Below the pieces are notes generated by a model. It saw only the letters and a program-made list of their open reading frames with translations, searched no databases and was not told where the DNA came from. A stretch of 64,000 nt of DNA from contig JAIUOO010000001.1 in assembly GCA_020161695.1 (NCBI GenBank), forward strand, positions 434,001 to 498,000. Direction: 5' to 3'. Source of the DNA: Pseudomonadota bacterium. GTDB taxonomy: Bacteria; Pseudomonadota; Alphaproteobacteria; Rhizobiales; Phreatobacteraceae. Below are positions 9,125-17,675 of the stretch, one piece after another. A program made the translations under genes and the position numbers. Position 1 is the first letter of the stretch. Each line of letters starts with the position of its first letter.

Positions 9125-10132
9125 ATGTCGCTCGCCGATCCCGTCCTTGTCGAAGTCGTCCGCGGCGATGCCGTCGAATGCGTCCACCGCGGCGCGGCCG
9201 TCGTCTGCGACGCCGACGGGCGCGTCGTCTTCTCGCTCGGCGATATCGACCGCTCCATCTATCCGCGCTCGGCGATCAAGGCGCTGCAGGCCCTGCCGCT
9301 CATCGAGAGCGGCGCCGCCGACCGCTACGGATTCGGGAACAAGGAACTGGCGCTCGCCTGCTCCTCCCATGGCGGCGAGCCGCGCCACGCCGAGACGTCG
9401 GCCGGCATGCTGGCCAAAGCGGGGCTGGACGAGACCGCGCTCGAATGCGGCGCGCACTGGCCCTCCGGCGCGGCCGCTACCCACGCGCTGGCACGGTCCG
9501 GCGGCAAGCCGTCCGCCCTTCACAACAACTGCTCCGGCAAGCATGCCGGCTTCCTGTGCGTCGCCTGCGCGCAGGACATCGATCCGAAGGGCTATGTCGG
9601 CATCGGCCACAGCGTGCAGCGTTTCGTCGCAGAGGCGGTCGGCGAGGTGACGGGGCACCGGCTCGACCGGGATACAGCCATCGGCACGGATGGCTGCTCG
9701 ATTCCGACCTACGCGGTTCCGCTGGCGAAGCTCGCGCACGGTTTCGCGAAGCTCGCGACCGGTCACGGCGTCGGCCCCGAGCGGGCGAAGGCCTTCGCGC
9801 GGCTGCGCGCCGCCTGCGCCGCAGAGCCCTTCATGGTGGCGGGTTCCGGCCGCTTCTGCACCGATGTGATGCTGCTGCTCGGCGCCCGCGCCTTCGTGAA
9901 GACCGGAGCCGAGGGCGTGTTCTGCGCGGCGCTGCCCGAGCAGGGTCTCGGCATCGCGCTCAAATGCGCCGACGGGGCCTCGCGCGCCAGCGAGGTGATG
10001 ATGGCCGCGCTGATCGCGAAACTGCTGCCCATGGACGAGGCAGAGGCTGCCAAATTCCGCCGCTTCGTCAGGCCGACGATGAAGAACTGGAATGGAATCA
10101 CAGTCGGCGGGATCCGCCCGACCTTCTCCTAA
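9125..10132 (+). CDS. Asparaginase, Rhizobium etli (AnsA/PF06089) type
   Basis: A 335-residue amidohydrolase of the Asparaginase_II family, unrelated to classic bacterial asparaginases. The known catalytic set is present: Ser49 and Lys52 in PRSAIKA, Ser80/Ser81 in SSHGGEPRH, and the zinc ligands Cys136 and Lys139 in NNCSGKHAG with Cys191 in DGCSIPTY. It converts L-Asn to Asp and ammonia in characterised members. Its place just before the N-heterocycle array, 214 nt upstream and on the same strand, raises the possibility that it deamidates a pathway intermediate, though it may simply be an independent gene. Confidence 0.9.
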   Translation: MSLADPVLVEVVRGDAVECVHRGAAVVCDADGRVVFSLGDIDRSIYPRSAIKALQALPLIESGAADRYGFGNKELALACSSHGGEPRHAETSAGMLAKAGLDETALECGAHWPSGAAATHALARSGGKPSALHNNCSGKHAGFLCVACAQDIDPKGYVGIGHSVQRFVAEAVGEVTGHRLDRDTAIGTDGCSIPTYAVPLAKLAHGFAKLATGHGVGPERAKAFARLRAACAAEPFMVAGSGRFCTDVMLLLGARAFVKTGAEGVFCAALPEQGLGIALKCADGASRASEVMMAALIAKLLPMDEAEAAKFRRFVRPTMKNWNGITVGGIRPTFS

Positions 10133-10247
10133 GCTCTTGCGGAAGATCGTCTTTTGACGGGCGACGGGAGGCTGCGGAGAACCATCGTCTCCTAGTTCGC
10201 ATGAATTCCAAAAAAGACTCTTGCCAGCCCGCCGGGACGCGGTATCG

Positions 10248-10259
10248 TTCGTTTACGAA
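10248..10259. promoter_or_regulatory. Operator-like palindrome TTCGT-TT-ACGAA before livK
   Basis: A perfect 5-nt dyad with a 2-nt centre, flanked by near-symmetric ATC/GAT, lies 88 nt upstream of the substrate-binding protein start. The same TTCGT-NN-ACGAA dyad occurs at 15427-15442 before hyuA. It is followed by an AT-rich stretch (10269-10281) that could hold the promoter. Likely ligands are the MarR protein at 24721 or an unlinked regulator. Confidence 0.55.
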
Positions 10260-10346
10260 TGATCTTCCGAACAAAAATTACAACGGAAGTCTCGGTAGAG
10301 GTGGAATGCGGCTCCTGCCGCAGCGTTCTCAGGGGAGAGTCCTTCA

Positions 10347-11573
10347 ATGGCGAAGCTCAATCTGTCGCGTCGCACTGTCGTTGGGGGCCTCGCCGCCACC
10401 GGCGCCGCGCTTACCGCGGGCGGCGTCTCGGCGCAGGGCGCGCCGATCCGCATCGGCGAACTTAATTCCTACAGCCGGATGGCGGCCTTCGCGGTGCCCT
10501 ATCGCAACGGCATGCAGCTGGCGATGGAGCAGATCAACGCCGCCGGCGGCATCGCCGGCATGGGCAACCGGCCGCTGGAGATCGTGTTCCGCGACGACGG
10601 CTCGACCCCGGGCGACGCCGTGCGCGTCGCCGAGGAGCTGATCACCCGCGAGCGCGTCAGCTTCATCGCCGGCGCCTTCCTGTCGAATGTCGGCCTCGCG
10701 CTCGCCGACTTCGCCAACCAGCGCAAGGTGCTTTATCTCGCCACCGAGCCGCTGACCGATGCGCTCACCATGGCGAGTGGCAATCCCTATACGTTCCGCG
10801 TGCGCCCCGGCACCTACATGCAGACCAAGATGCTGGTCGAGGCCTCCAAGGCCAAGGGCATCAAGCGCTGGGCCATCGTCGCGCCGAACTACGAGTACGG
10901 CCAGTCGGCCGCCGCCGCCTTCAAGCGCCTGATGGGCGAGGCGGTGCAGGGCTTCGAGGTCGTCGCAGAGCAGTTCCCGGCGCTCGGCCGCGTCGATGCC
11001 GGCGCCACCGTTGGCGCGCTGGCGCAGTCGCGGCCGGACGGCATCTTCAACGTGCTGTTCGGCGCCGATCTCACCGCCTTCGTGCGCGAGGGCAATACGC
11101 GCGGCCTGTTCGAGCGGCGCACCGTCGTCAGCCTGCTGTCGGGCGAGCCGGAATATCTCCTGCCGCTGGGCGACGAGACGCCGGACGGCTGGATCACCAC
11201 CGGCTACCCGCCGGAGCAGGTGACGGCGCACAACCATCAGGCCTTCGTCACCGCCTACAAGGCGAAGTTCAACGATACGCCGCGGCTCGGCACCGTGCTC
11301 GGCTATGTCGTACCCTTCATGATCCGCGACATGCTGAACAAGGCGAAGTCGACCGAGACGGACGCGATGATCGCGGCGTTCAAGGACCTGACGACCGAGA
11401 CGATCTGCGGCCCGGTCACCATGCGCGGCATCGACCAGCAGTCGACGCTCGGCGCCTGGGTCGGCGAGACGACGCTCAACGGCAAGCTGCCGACCATGAA
11501 GAACTGGCGCTATGTCGACGGCAAGGACGTGATGTTCCCCGAGGCCGAGGTGCGCGCCGCGCGCAAGGCCTGA
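10347..11573 (+). CDS. ABC transporter substrate-binding protein, branched-chain amino acid (LivK) type
   Basis: The periplasmic receptor of a HAAT-family importer, 408 residues. The N terminus has a twin-arginine-like export signal (LSRRTVVGGLAATGAALTAGG, cleavage near VSAQG about 31). The mature protein starts IRIGELNSYSRM and shows the type I periplasmic fold motifs NGMQLAMEQINAAGGI and GRPLE-like IVFRDDGSTPGDAV. AGGGGAGAG precedes the ATG by seven nt. It heads the 10-28 kb array, so its ligand is probably the N-heterocycle or acid degraded downstream rather than leucine. It is separated from the permease by a hairpin repeat. Confidence 0.9.
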   Translation: MAKLNLSRRTVVGGLAATGAALTAGGVSAQGAPIRIGELNSYSRMAAFAVPYRNGMQLAMEQINAAGGIAGMGNRPLEIVFRDDGSTPGDAVRVAEELITRERVSFIAGAFLSNVGLALADFANQRKVLYLATEPLTDALTMASGNPYTFRVRPGTYMQTKMLVEASKAKGIKRWAIVAPNYEYGQSAAAAFKRLMGEAVQGFEVVAEQFPALGRVDAGATVGALAQSRPDGIFNVLFGADLTAFVREGNTRGLFERRTVVSLLSGEPEYLLPLGDETPDGWITTGYPPEQVTAHNHQAFVTAYKAKFNDTPRLGTVLGYVVPFMIRDMLNKAKSTETDAMIAAFKDLTTETICGPVTMRGIDQQSTLGAWVGETTLNGKLPTMKNWRYVDGKDVMFPEAEVRAARKA

Positions 11574-11586
11574 GCAATAGGGCAGG

Positions 11587-11757
11587 AACCCTCTCCCCTT
11601 GCGGGAGAGGGTGGCGCCGGCAGGCGCCGGGTGAGGGGTGTCGAGTGCGCCCCGGCCCGGAGTCGGCTGCCTTCGATCGGGCTTGCCGGGATCGCGTTCC
11701 GGCAACCCCTCACCCGCCCGCTGACGCGGGCACCCTCTCCCGCAAGGGGAGAGGGTT
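11587..11757. repeat. Mosaic inverted repeat element, CCCTCTCCC family (copy 1)
   Basis: Outer arms 11587-11613 and 11731-11757 are perfect 27-nt reverse complements, and each arm is itself a hairpin (CCCTCTCCC/GGGAGAGGG). Inner blocks differ: GGCGCC-rich on the left, CGCCCGCTGACGCGGG on the right, with GTGAGGGG/CCCCTCAC pairing inside. It fills the gap between livK and livHM. The same element, inverted, lies at 17527-17647, and a diverged copy at 37353-37510. Confidence 0.9.
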
Positions 11758-11814
11758 CGCAGACAACCAGGCGCACCCGGCGCGACCTTATCGGAACAGG
11801 CCCAGAGCACGCTG

Positions 11815-13728
11815 ATGGACCTCTCCTTCCTCGTCATCCAGGCCCTGTCCGGCCTCGCCAGCGCCTCCGCGCTGTTCGTGATCGCGTCGGGCCTGACCAT
11901 CGTCTTCGGCGTCACGCGGATCGTGAATTTCGCCCACGGCTCGTTCTACATGCTCGGCGCCTATATGGCGGTGACGATCCTGCCCTGGCTGTTCGAGTTC
12001 GACCGCTCGCCGACGCTGTTCTTCGTCGGCGTCGTCGCCTCCGCCGCCGTGGTCGGCGTCCTCGGCGTGCTGATGGAAGTCCTGCTGCTCCGGCGCATCT
12101 ACAAGGTGCCGGAACTGTTCCAGCTGCTCGCGACCTTCGGCGTCGTGCTGATCGTGCAGGACGTGGTGCTGAAGGTCTGGGGTCCCGTCGACATTACCGG
12201 CCCGCGCGCGCCGGGCCTGCGCCACGGCATCGAGATCTTCGGCCAGCGCTTCCCGGCCTACGAGATGTTCCTGATCTTCGTCGGCCCCGCCGTGCTCGGC
12301 GCGCTGATACTGATCATGCACAAGACCCGCTTCGGCGTGCTGATCCGCGCCGCGACGCAGGACCGCGAAATGGTCGGCGCGCTCGGCGTCAACCAGGCCA
12401 TGCTGTTCACCGGCACGCTGTTCCTCGGCGCCTTCCTCGCGGGGCTCGGCGGCGCGCTGCAGGTGCCGCGCGTCGCGGCCAATACCGGCATGGACCTGTC
12501 GATCATCACCGAAGCCTTCGTCGTCACGGTCATCGGCGGCATGGGCTCGGTGCCCGGCGCCTTCATCGCCGCGCTGATCATCGGCCTCCTGCAGGCCTTC
12601 GGCATCCTGATCTTCCCCAAGATCACGCTGGTTCTGGTCTTCCTGCTGATGGCCGTGGTGCTGGTGGTCAAGCCCTGGGGCCTGATGGGCAAGCCGGACG
12701 TCGCCGCGGGCCGCGCGATCCTGCCGGAGGGCATCCTCAACCTGAAGCGCTTCGGCGGGGTCGAGAAGCTGTTCTGGGCGGCCGCCGCCGTGCTGGTTCT
12801 GGCCATCCCCTTCATCGGCGATGCCTACAAGGTGAAGGTCGGCATCGAGATCATGGTCTTCGCCCTCGCCGCGTTCTCGCTGAACCTGCTGATCGGCAAT
12901 GGCGGCATCGTCTCCTTCGGCCATGCCGCCTATTTCGGCGTCGGCGCCTATGCCGCCGGCCTCCTCGCCACCGGCCCGCTGAAACTGCCGATGGAGGCTG
13001 CGCTGGTCGCAGCTCCCATCGCGGGCGGGCTCGCGGCCGCTCTGTTCGGCTATTTCGTCGTGCGGCTGTCCGGCATCTACCTCGCCATGCTGACGCTGGC
13101 CTTCGCCCAGATCACCTATGCGATCTGCTTCCAGTGGGTGGAAGTGACCGGCGGCGACAATGGCGTGGTCGGCGTCTGGCCGTCGCGCTGGGCCTCGGCC
13201 CGCGAGGTCTATTTCTACGTGGTGGCGGTGTTCTCGATCCTTGCCATCGTGGCGCTGCGCCATCTCATCTACGCACCCTTCGGCTACACGCTGCGCGCCG
13301 CGCGCGACTCGGCGAACCGGGCCGATGCCATCGGCATCGACGTGCGCACCCACCGCTGGCTCGCCTTCACCGTCGCGGGTGCCGCGGCGGGGCTTGCGGG
13401 CGGGCTCTACGCCTTTTCGAAGGGCTCCATCGACCCGACCATGATCTCGATCGGCATGTCGATCGACTTCCTGATGATGATCCTCACCGGCGGCATCCAG
13501 ACCGTGATGGGCGCGCTGGTGGGAGCTGCGGCCTTCCACTCGGTGAAGGACTTCTTCATGCCGCTGACCGACTTCTGGCGCTTCTTCCTGGGGTCCTCGA
13601 TCATCCTGATCGTCCTGCTGTTCCCGCGTGGCATCGTCGGGGCCGTCGATACCTTCCGCGAGCGGTTCGGCGACAGGTCCGCCGCGGCTGGTGCCAAGGC
13701 GCCGGTCCTGGCGAAGGAGGCGGCATGA
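11815..13728 (+). CDS. ABC transporter permease, fused LivH-LivM
   Basis: One 637-residue polypeptide carries both permease halves that are normally separate. Residues about 1-290 are LivH-like (ASGLTIVFGVTRIVNFAHGSFYMLGAY, given here as its two conserved parts FGVTRIVNFAHG and YMLGAY; VTVIGGMGSVPGAF). Residues about 325-620 are LivM-like (NGGIVSFGHAAYFGVGAYA, RLSGIYLAMLTLAFAQ, and the EAA-like loop with TLRAARDSANRADAIGI). The hydrophobic pattern fits sixteen or more helices in the inner membrane. The linker around 290-325 is hydrophilic. Its last four nt overlap the livG start. Confidence 0.92.
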   Translation: MDLSFLVIQALSGLASASALFVIASGLTIVFGVTRIVNFAHGSFYMLGAYMAVTILPWLFEFDRSPTLFFVGVVASAAVVGVLGVLMEVLLLRRIYKVPELFQLLATFGVVLIVQDVVLKVWGPVDITGPRAPGLRHGIEIFGQRFPAYEMFLIFVGPAVLGALILIMHKTRFGVLIRAATQDREMVGALGVNQAMLFTGTLFLGAFLAGLGGALQVPRVAANTGMDLSIITEAFVVTVIGGMGSVPGAFIAALIIGLLQAFGILIFPKITLVLVFLLMAVVLVVKPWGLMGKPDVAAGRAILPEGILNLKRFGGVEKLFWAAAAVLVLAIPFIGDAYKVKVGIEIMVFALAAFSLNLLIGNGGIVSFGHAAYFGVGAYAAGLLATGPLKLPMEAALVAAPIAGGLAAALFGYFVVRLSGIYLAMLTLAFAQITYAICFQWVEVTGGDNGVVGVWPSRWASAREVYFYVVAVFSILAIVALRHLIYAPFGYTLRAARDSANRADAIGIDVRTHRWLAFTVAGAAAGLAGGLYAFSKGSIDPTMISIGMSIDFLMMILTGGIQTVMGALVGAAAFHSVKDFFMPLTDFWRFFLGSSIILIVLLFPRGIVGAVDTFRERFGDRSAAAGAKAPVLAKEAA

Positions 13729-14519
13729 GCACCCCTCTCCTCGTTGTCGACAATCTCCAGAAGCGTTTCGGCGGCGTCGTCGCCGGCAAGGACGTGGCGT
13801 TCACGCTGGCAGCCGGCGAGATGCTCGCCATCATCGGCCCGAACGGCGCAGGCAAGTCGACCACGTTCAACATGGTCGGCGGCCAGTTGAAGCCCGATTC
13901 CGGCACCATCACGCTCGCCGGCGAGGACATCACCGGACGGCCGCCACGCGACATCTGGCGCAAGGGCGTCGGCCGCACCTTCCAGATCGCGCAGACCTTC
14001 GTATCCATGAGCGTCGCCGAAAACGTCCAGATGGCGCTGATCTCCCATCACGGCGAGACCCGCGCGGTCGTGCCGATGGCGCGGACGCTGCACCGCGAGG
14101 CCGCCATCGCCATCCTCGCCCGCGTCGGCATGGCCGACATGGCGGACCGGCCGGTGAGCGAACTCGCCTATGGCGACGTCAAGCGCGTGGAACTCGCCGT
14201 CGCGCTCGCCTCGGAGCCGAAGCTGCTGCTGATGGACGAACCCACCGCCGGCATGGCGCCGAAGGAGCGCGCCGCGCTGATGCAGCTCACCGCCGACATC
14301 GCCAAGGAGCGCGGCATCGGCGTGCTGTTCACCGAGCACGACATGGACTCTGTCTTCGGCCATGCCGACCGCATCCTCGTGCTGGTGCGCGGCGAGATCA
14401 TTGCGGCCGGTACGCCGGACGAGGTGCGCTCGAACCAGCGGGTGAAGCAGGTCTATCTCGGCGAGACCGGTGTGCAGGCGGCCCTCAAGGCGCGCCGGCA
14501 GACGGCGGGGGCTGCCTGA
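13725..14519 (+). CDS. livG: ABC transporter ATP-binding protein LivG
   Basis: A 264-residue nucleotide-binding subunit. Walker A is GPNGAGKST (about 38-46), the Q-loop lies near GRTFQIAQTF, and Walker B is LLLMDEPTAGM followed by the H-loop FTEHDMD. The ABC signature is degenerate (LAYGDVKRVE instead of LSGGQ), as is common in LivG. It overlaps the permease stop by four nt (ATGA) and its TGA shares one base with the livF ATG, which indicates translational coupling. Confidence 0.95.
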   Translation: MSTPLLVVDNLQKRFGGVVAGKDVAFTLAAGEMLAIIGPNGAGKSTTFNMVGGQLKPDSGTITLAGEDITGRPPRDIWRKGVGRTFQIAQTFVSMSVAENVQMALISHHGETRAVVPMARTLHREAAIAILARVGMADMADRPVSELAYGDVKRVELAVALASEPKLLLMDEPTAGMAPKERAALMQLTADIAKERGIGVLFTEHDMDSVFGHADRILVLVRGEIIAAGTPDEVRSNQRVKQVYLGETGVQAALKARRQTAGAA

Positions 14520-15247
14520 TGCGCGCGCCGTCCTCCACGACCATCCTGGAAACCGCCGGCCTGAAGGCTGCCTATGGCCACGCGCAGGTGCTGTTCGGCG
14601 TCGACGTCGCGCTGAAAGCCGGCGAGGTCGTCGCCCTGATGGGCCGCAACGGCGCGGGCAAGTCCACGACGCTCAAGGCGATCATGGGCCTCGTGCCGGC
14701 GAATGGCGGCTCCGTCACATTCGAGGGCCGCGACGTCACCGGCTGGCCGTCCTATCGCATCGCCCGGCTCGGCCTGGGCTATGTGCCGGAAGAGCGGCGC
14801 ATCTTCACCGACCTGACCGTTTACGAGAACCTCGAAGTCGGCCGGAAGGCCGCTGCCGGCGCTGGCAAGGAACCCTGGTCGCTGGAGCGGCTCTTCGCGA
14901 TCTTCCCGAACCTCGCCGAGATGAAGGGCCGCAGGGCCTCCGCCATGTCCGGCGGCGAGCAGCAGATGCTGACCATCGCCCGCACGCTGATGGGCAATCC
15001 CCACGCCGTGCTGCTGGACGAGCCCTCCGAGGGCCTCGCCCCCGTCATCGTCGAGCAGATGGCCGATGCCGTGCTCGCCATGAAGGCCGAGGGCATCGCC
15101 GTGCTGCTTTCCGAGCAGAACCTCTATTTCGCCTCCGCCGTGTCGGACCGCGCCTATGTCATCGAGAAGGGCACGATCCGCTACGAGGGGACGACGCAGG
15201 ACCTCGAAGCCAATGACGAGATCCGCGAAGCCTATTTGAGCGTGTGA
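14519..15247 (+). CDS. livF: ABC transporter ATP-binding protein LivF
   Basis: The second ATPase of the importer, 242 residues. Walker A GRNGAGKST (about 42-50), YVPEERRIFTDLTV, signature MSGGEQQML, Walker B VLLDEPSEGLAP and SEQN at the H-loop position are standard LivF features. Start ATG 14519 overlaps the livG stop (TGATG). After its stop comes a 210-nt gap with a mosaic repeat and a separate operator before hyuA. Confidence 0.95.
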   Translation: MRAPSSTTILETAGLKAAYGHAQVLFGVDVALKAGEVVALMGRNGAGKSTTLKAIMGLVPANGGSVTFEGRDVTGWPSYRIARLGLGYVPEERRIFTDLTVYENLEVGRKAAAGAGKEPWSLERLFAIFPNLAEMKGRRASAMSGGEQQMLTIARTLMGNPHAVLLDEPSEGLAPVIVEQMADAVLAMKAEGIAVLLSEQNLYFASAVSDRAYVIEKGTIRYEGTTQDLEANDEIREAYLSV

Positions 15248-15269
15248 GTCACCGGGCGGAGGCGCCGCC

Positions 15270-15397
15270 TTCACCCTCCCCTGGAGGGGGAGGGTCGGAC
15301 GAGCGAAGCGAGGACGGGGTGGGGTGTCGCCTCGTGTCGTCCTCACCCCACCCCGGCGCCTGATGGCGCCGACCCTCCCCCTCCAGGGGAGGGTGAA
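15270..15397. repeat. Mosaic inverted repeat element, CACCCTCCCCT family (copy 1)
   Basis: The left arm, TTCACCCTCCCCTGGAGGGG and onward, pairs with the right arm ending in CCAGGGGAGGGTGAA; GGGGTGGGGTG in the middle pairs with CACCCCACCCC. The left inner block is GAGCGAAGCGAGGAC, the right one GGCGCCTGATGGCGCC. It fills the gap between livF and hyuA. A second copy lies at 23064-23197. Confidence 0.9.
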
Positions 15398-15426
15398 GCA
15401 GACCGAACGGCGGGCCATGTCCACAC

Positions 15427-15442
15427 CGTTCGTAGACGAACG
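15427..15442. promoter_or_regulatory. Operator-like palindrome CGTTCGT-AG-ACGAACG before hyuA
   Basis: A perfect 7-nt dyad with a 2-nt centre, ending 15 nt before the hyuA start. Its core, TTCGT-NN-ACGAA, is identical to the site at 10248-10259 upstream of livK. The position so close to the ribosome site suggests repression, or an internal promoter for the catabolic half of the array. Confidence 0.6.
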
Positions 15443-15457
15443 ATTTAGGAGAATGAT

Positions 15458-17497
15458 GTGAGGCGTGTTGCCGGCATCGATGTGGGTGGAACCTTCACCG
15501 ACCTGCTCCTGACCGAGCAGGACGGCACGGGCGTCGCCGTGAAGCTCGCCAAGGTGCCGACCAGCATCGCCAATCAGGCCGTGGGCGTGGTCAAGGCGAT
15601 CGAGGCGGCCGGCGCGAGCCCTGCGGACCTCGATCTCATCATCCACGGCACGACGGCGACCACAAACGCCGTGCTGGAGCGCAAGGTCGCCAAGGTCGGC
15701 CTGATCACGACGGAGGGCTTCAGGGACATTCTCGAGCTCGGCCGCCGCACGCGCCCCCGCGCGTACGGAATGACCGGTACGTTCGAGCCGCTGATCGAGC
15801 GGCCCTGTCGCCGCGAAGTGGCCGAGCGCATGAACGCGCAAGGCGACGTCGTCACCCCCCTCGACGAAGCGGCCGTGAAGCGCGAGGCCGAGGCGCTGGT
15901 GGCGGCAGGCTGCGAGGCCGTGGTCATCCACTTCCTCCACTCCTACGCCAATGCCGCCCACGAAATCCGCGCCGGCGAGATCGTCAGAAGCGTCTGGCCG
16001 AACGCCTATGTCACCCTCGGCCACGAACTGCTCTCGGAGTACCGCGAATACGAGCGCGGCACGACGGCGAGCGTGAACGCGGCCGTTCAGCCGATCCTCG
16101 ACCGCTACGTGCAGCACCTTCAGGGCGACCTCTCCGCCAAGGGCTTCCGCCGCGACCTGCTCGTGATGAACGGCAATGGCGGCACCGTGCCGGCGACGCT
16201 GGTGGCGCGCGAAGCGGCGAAGACGGTCATGTCCGGCCCGGCATCGGGCGTCATGGCGGCTGCCGCGACGCTCAGCCAGTCGGGACTGACCAACGCCATC
16301 ACCTACGACATGGGCGGCACCTCGACCGACGTCGCGCTGATCCATGGCGGCGTGCCGGAGGTCTCGGCGGAACTGACCATCGACTACGGCCTGCCGATCC
16401 ACCTGCCGATGGTCGACGTGCGGACGGTGGGCGCGGGCGGTGGCTCCATCGCCTCGGTCAACACGGCGGGGATGCTGCAGGTCGGACCGCATTCGGCGGG
16501 CTCCGAGCCGGGGCCGATCTGTTACGGGCGCGGCGGCACGCGGCCGACCATCACCGACGCCAACCTGATCCTCGGCCGGCTCGATCCCGACCGGCTGACG
16601 GCCGTGCAATCCAAGGTCTCGCTGGACGACATCCGCGCGATCTTCGAGGGCGATCTCGCCACGCCCCTCGGCATGAGCGTCGAGGAGGTGGCGGCGGCGG
16701 TCATCCGCCTCGGCAATGTCCACATGTCCGGCGCCATCCGCATGGTGTCGCTGTCGCGCGGCTACGACCCCCGCGACTTCGTGCTGTTCGCCTTCGGCGG
16801 GGCCGGCCCGCTGCATGCGGTGGCCCTCGCCCGCGAGCTCGGCATTCCCGAAGTGCTGGTACCGGCGCGGCCAGGTCTCACCAACGCGCTGGGATGCCTC
16901 GTCGCCGACCTCCGGCAGGACCGCGTCAACACGGTCAACAAGCCGCTCGACCAGGTCGACATGGACGAGGTGAAACGCCTGATGACCGCCCAGCGCGACA
17001 GCGCGCTTGCCGTGGTCGAGGAGGAGAAGGCCGAGATCGAGGAGACGGTGGTGATCCACGGCGCGGACATGCAGTTCCGCGGCCAGACCCATCTCATCCG
17101 CGTGCCGCTCGCCTCGCCGGACGTGACGCGCGAGGACATTCAGGCCGCCTTCGAGAAAGCCTATTTCCACCGCTTCCAGGTGCGTTTGCCAGAAATCCGC
17201 GCCGTGCTGGTCAATCTTGTCACCTCCGTCATCGGCCGCCGCCGCGCCTTCCCGCTGTCCTCGCTGCTGGCCAGCGCCGACCGCAAGGCGAGTGCCGCCG
17301 AGGCGGTCATGGGCGAGCGGCAGGTCCATGCCGACGGTCGCTGGTGGCCTGCGAAGGTCTATGCCCGGGACGCGCTGCCCATCGGCGCCTCCGTCACCGG
17401 CCCCGCCGTGATCCAGCAGATCGACGCCACGACCGTCATCGAGCCGGGCGCGACCGCGACCGTCGATGCCATCGGCAACCTGAGGGTGAAGGTATGA
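15458..17497 (+). CDS. hyuA: Hydantoinase/oxoprolinase family protein, HyuA
   Basis: The ATP-binding subunit of an ATP-dependent cyclic-amide hydrolase, 679 residues. GIDVGGTFTDLLLTE (6-20), HGTTATTNAVLERK (about 63-76) and YDMGGTSTDVALI (about 283) are the ASKHA-type phosphate loops of N-methylhydantoinase A/5-oxoprolinase. The start is GTG 15458: the two ATGs just before it run straight into a stop, and AGGAG lies at 15447-15451. With HyuB (17676) it should open a lactam or cyclic imide at the cost of ATP. Here the likely substrate is a reduced oxo-N-heterocycle made by the neighbouring hydroxylase and reductase. Acetone-carboxylase-like chemistry is the family alternative. Confidence 0.93.
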   Translation: MRRVAGIDVGGTFTDLLLTEQDGTGVAVKLAKVPTSIANQAVGVVKAIEAAGASPADLDLIIHGTTATTNAVLERKVAKVGLITTEGFRDILELGRRTRPRAYGMTGTFEPLIERPCRREVAERMNAQGDVVTPLDEAAVKREAEALVAAGCEAVVIHFLHSYANAAHEIRAGEIVRSVWPNAYVTLGHELLSEYREYERGTTASVNAAVQPILDRYVQHLQGDLSAKGFRRDLLVMNGNGGTVPATLVAREAAKTVMSGPASGVMAAAATLSQSGLTNAITYDMGGTSTDVALIHGGVPEVSAELTIDYGLPIHLPMVDVRTVGAGGGSIASVNTAGMLQVGPHSAGSEPGPICYGRGGTRPTITDANLILGRLDPDRLTAVQSKVSLDDIRAIFEGDLATPLGMSVEEVAAAVIRLGNVHMSGAIRMVSLSRGYDPRDFVLFAFGGAGPLHAVALARELGIPEVLVPARPGLTNALGCLVADLRQDRVNTVNKPLDQVDMDEVKRLMTAQRDSALAVVEEEKAEIEETVVIHGADMQFRGQTHLIRVPLASPDVTREDIQAAFEKAYFHRFQVRLPEIRAVLVNLVTSVIGRRRAFPLSSLLASADRKASAAEAVMGERQVHADGRWWPAKVYARDALPIGASVTGPAVIQQIDATTVIEPGATATVDAIGNLRVKV

Positions 17498-17526
17498 GCA
17501 AAGCCCTTCATGCCTGCACCGCCCTT

Positions 17527-17647
17527 CCCTCTCCCCTTGTGGGAGAGGGTGCCCGCGTCAGCGGGCGGGTGAGGGGTTTGGCCGCCGGCACCTTTTCCCC
17601 CTCACCCGGCGCCTGCCGGCGCCACCCTCTCCCACAAGGGGAGAGGG
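17527..17647. repeat. Mosaic inverted repeat element, CCCTCTCCC family (copy 2, inverted)
   Basis: Arms at 17527-17551 and 17623-17647 are perfect reverse complements. The inner blocks of copy 1 are swapped (GCCCGCGTCAGCGGGC on the left, GGCGCCTGCCGGCGCC on the right), so this is the same element in the opposite orientation. It occupies the gap between hyuA and hyuB. Confidence 0.9.
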
Positions 17648-17675
17648 TTTCCGCGCTCCTTGCGGAGACTGCGTC

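Noticed and set aside
10141..10268. GGAAGATC and GATCTTCC inverted pair 112 nt apart
   Set aside because: Eight-nt matches at this distance are easily due to chance, and the stronger dyad between them explains the region better.
15270..15397. Mosaic repeat as a riboswitch or ncRNA
   Set aside because: Nearly symmetric long arms and a second copy in another gap (23064) fit a dispersed repeat; no known riboswitch core was seen.
14453..17329. Very long minus-strand open frame of about 958 codons
   Set aside because: It lies opposite livF and hyuA and crosses a non-coding repeat. The composition is that of a GC-rich shadow frame without recognisable domains.
11587..17647. Repeats considered as a CRISPR array
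   Set aside because: The copies are inverted, kilobases apart, contain internal hairpins, and lack regular spacers or cas genes.
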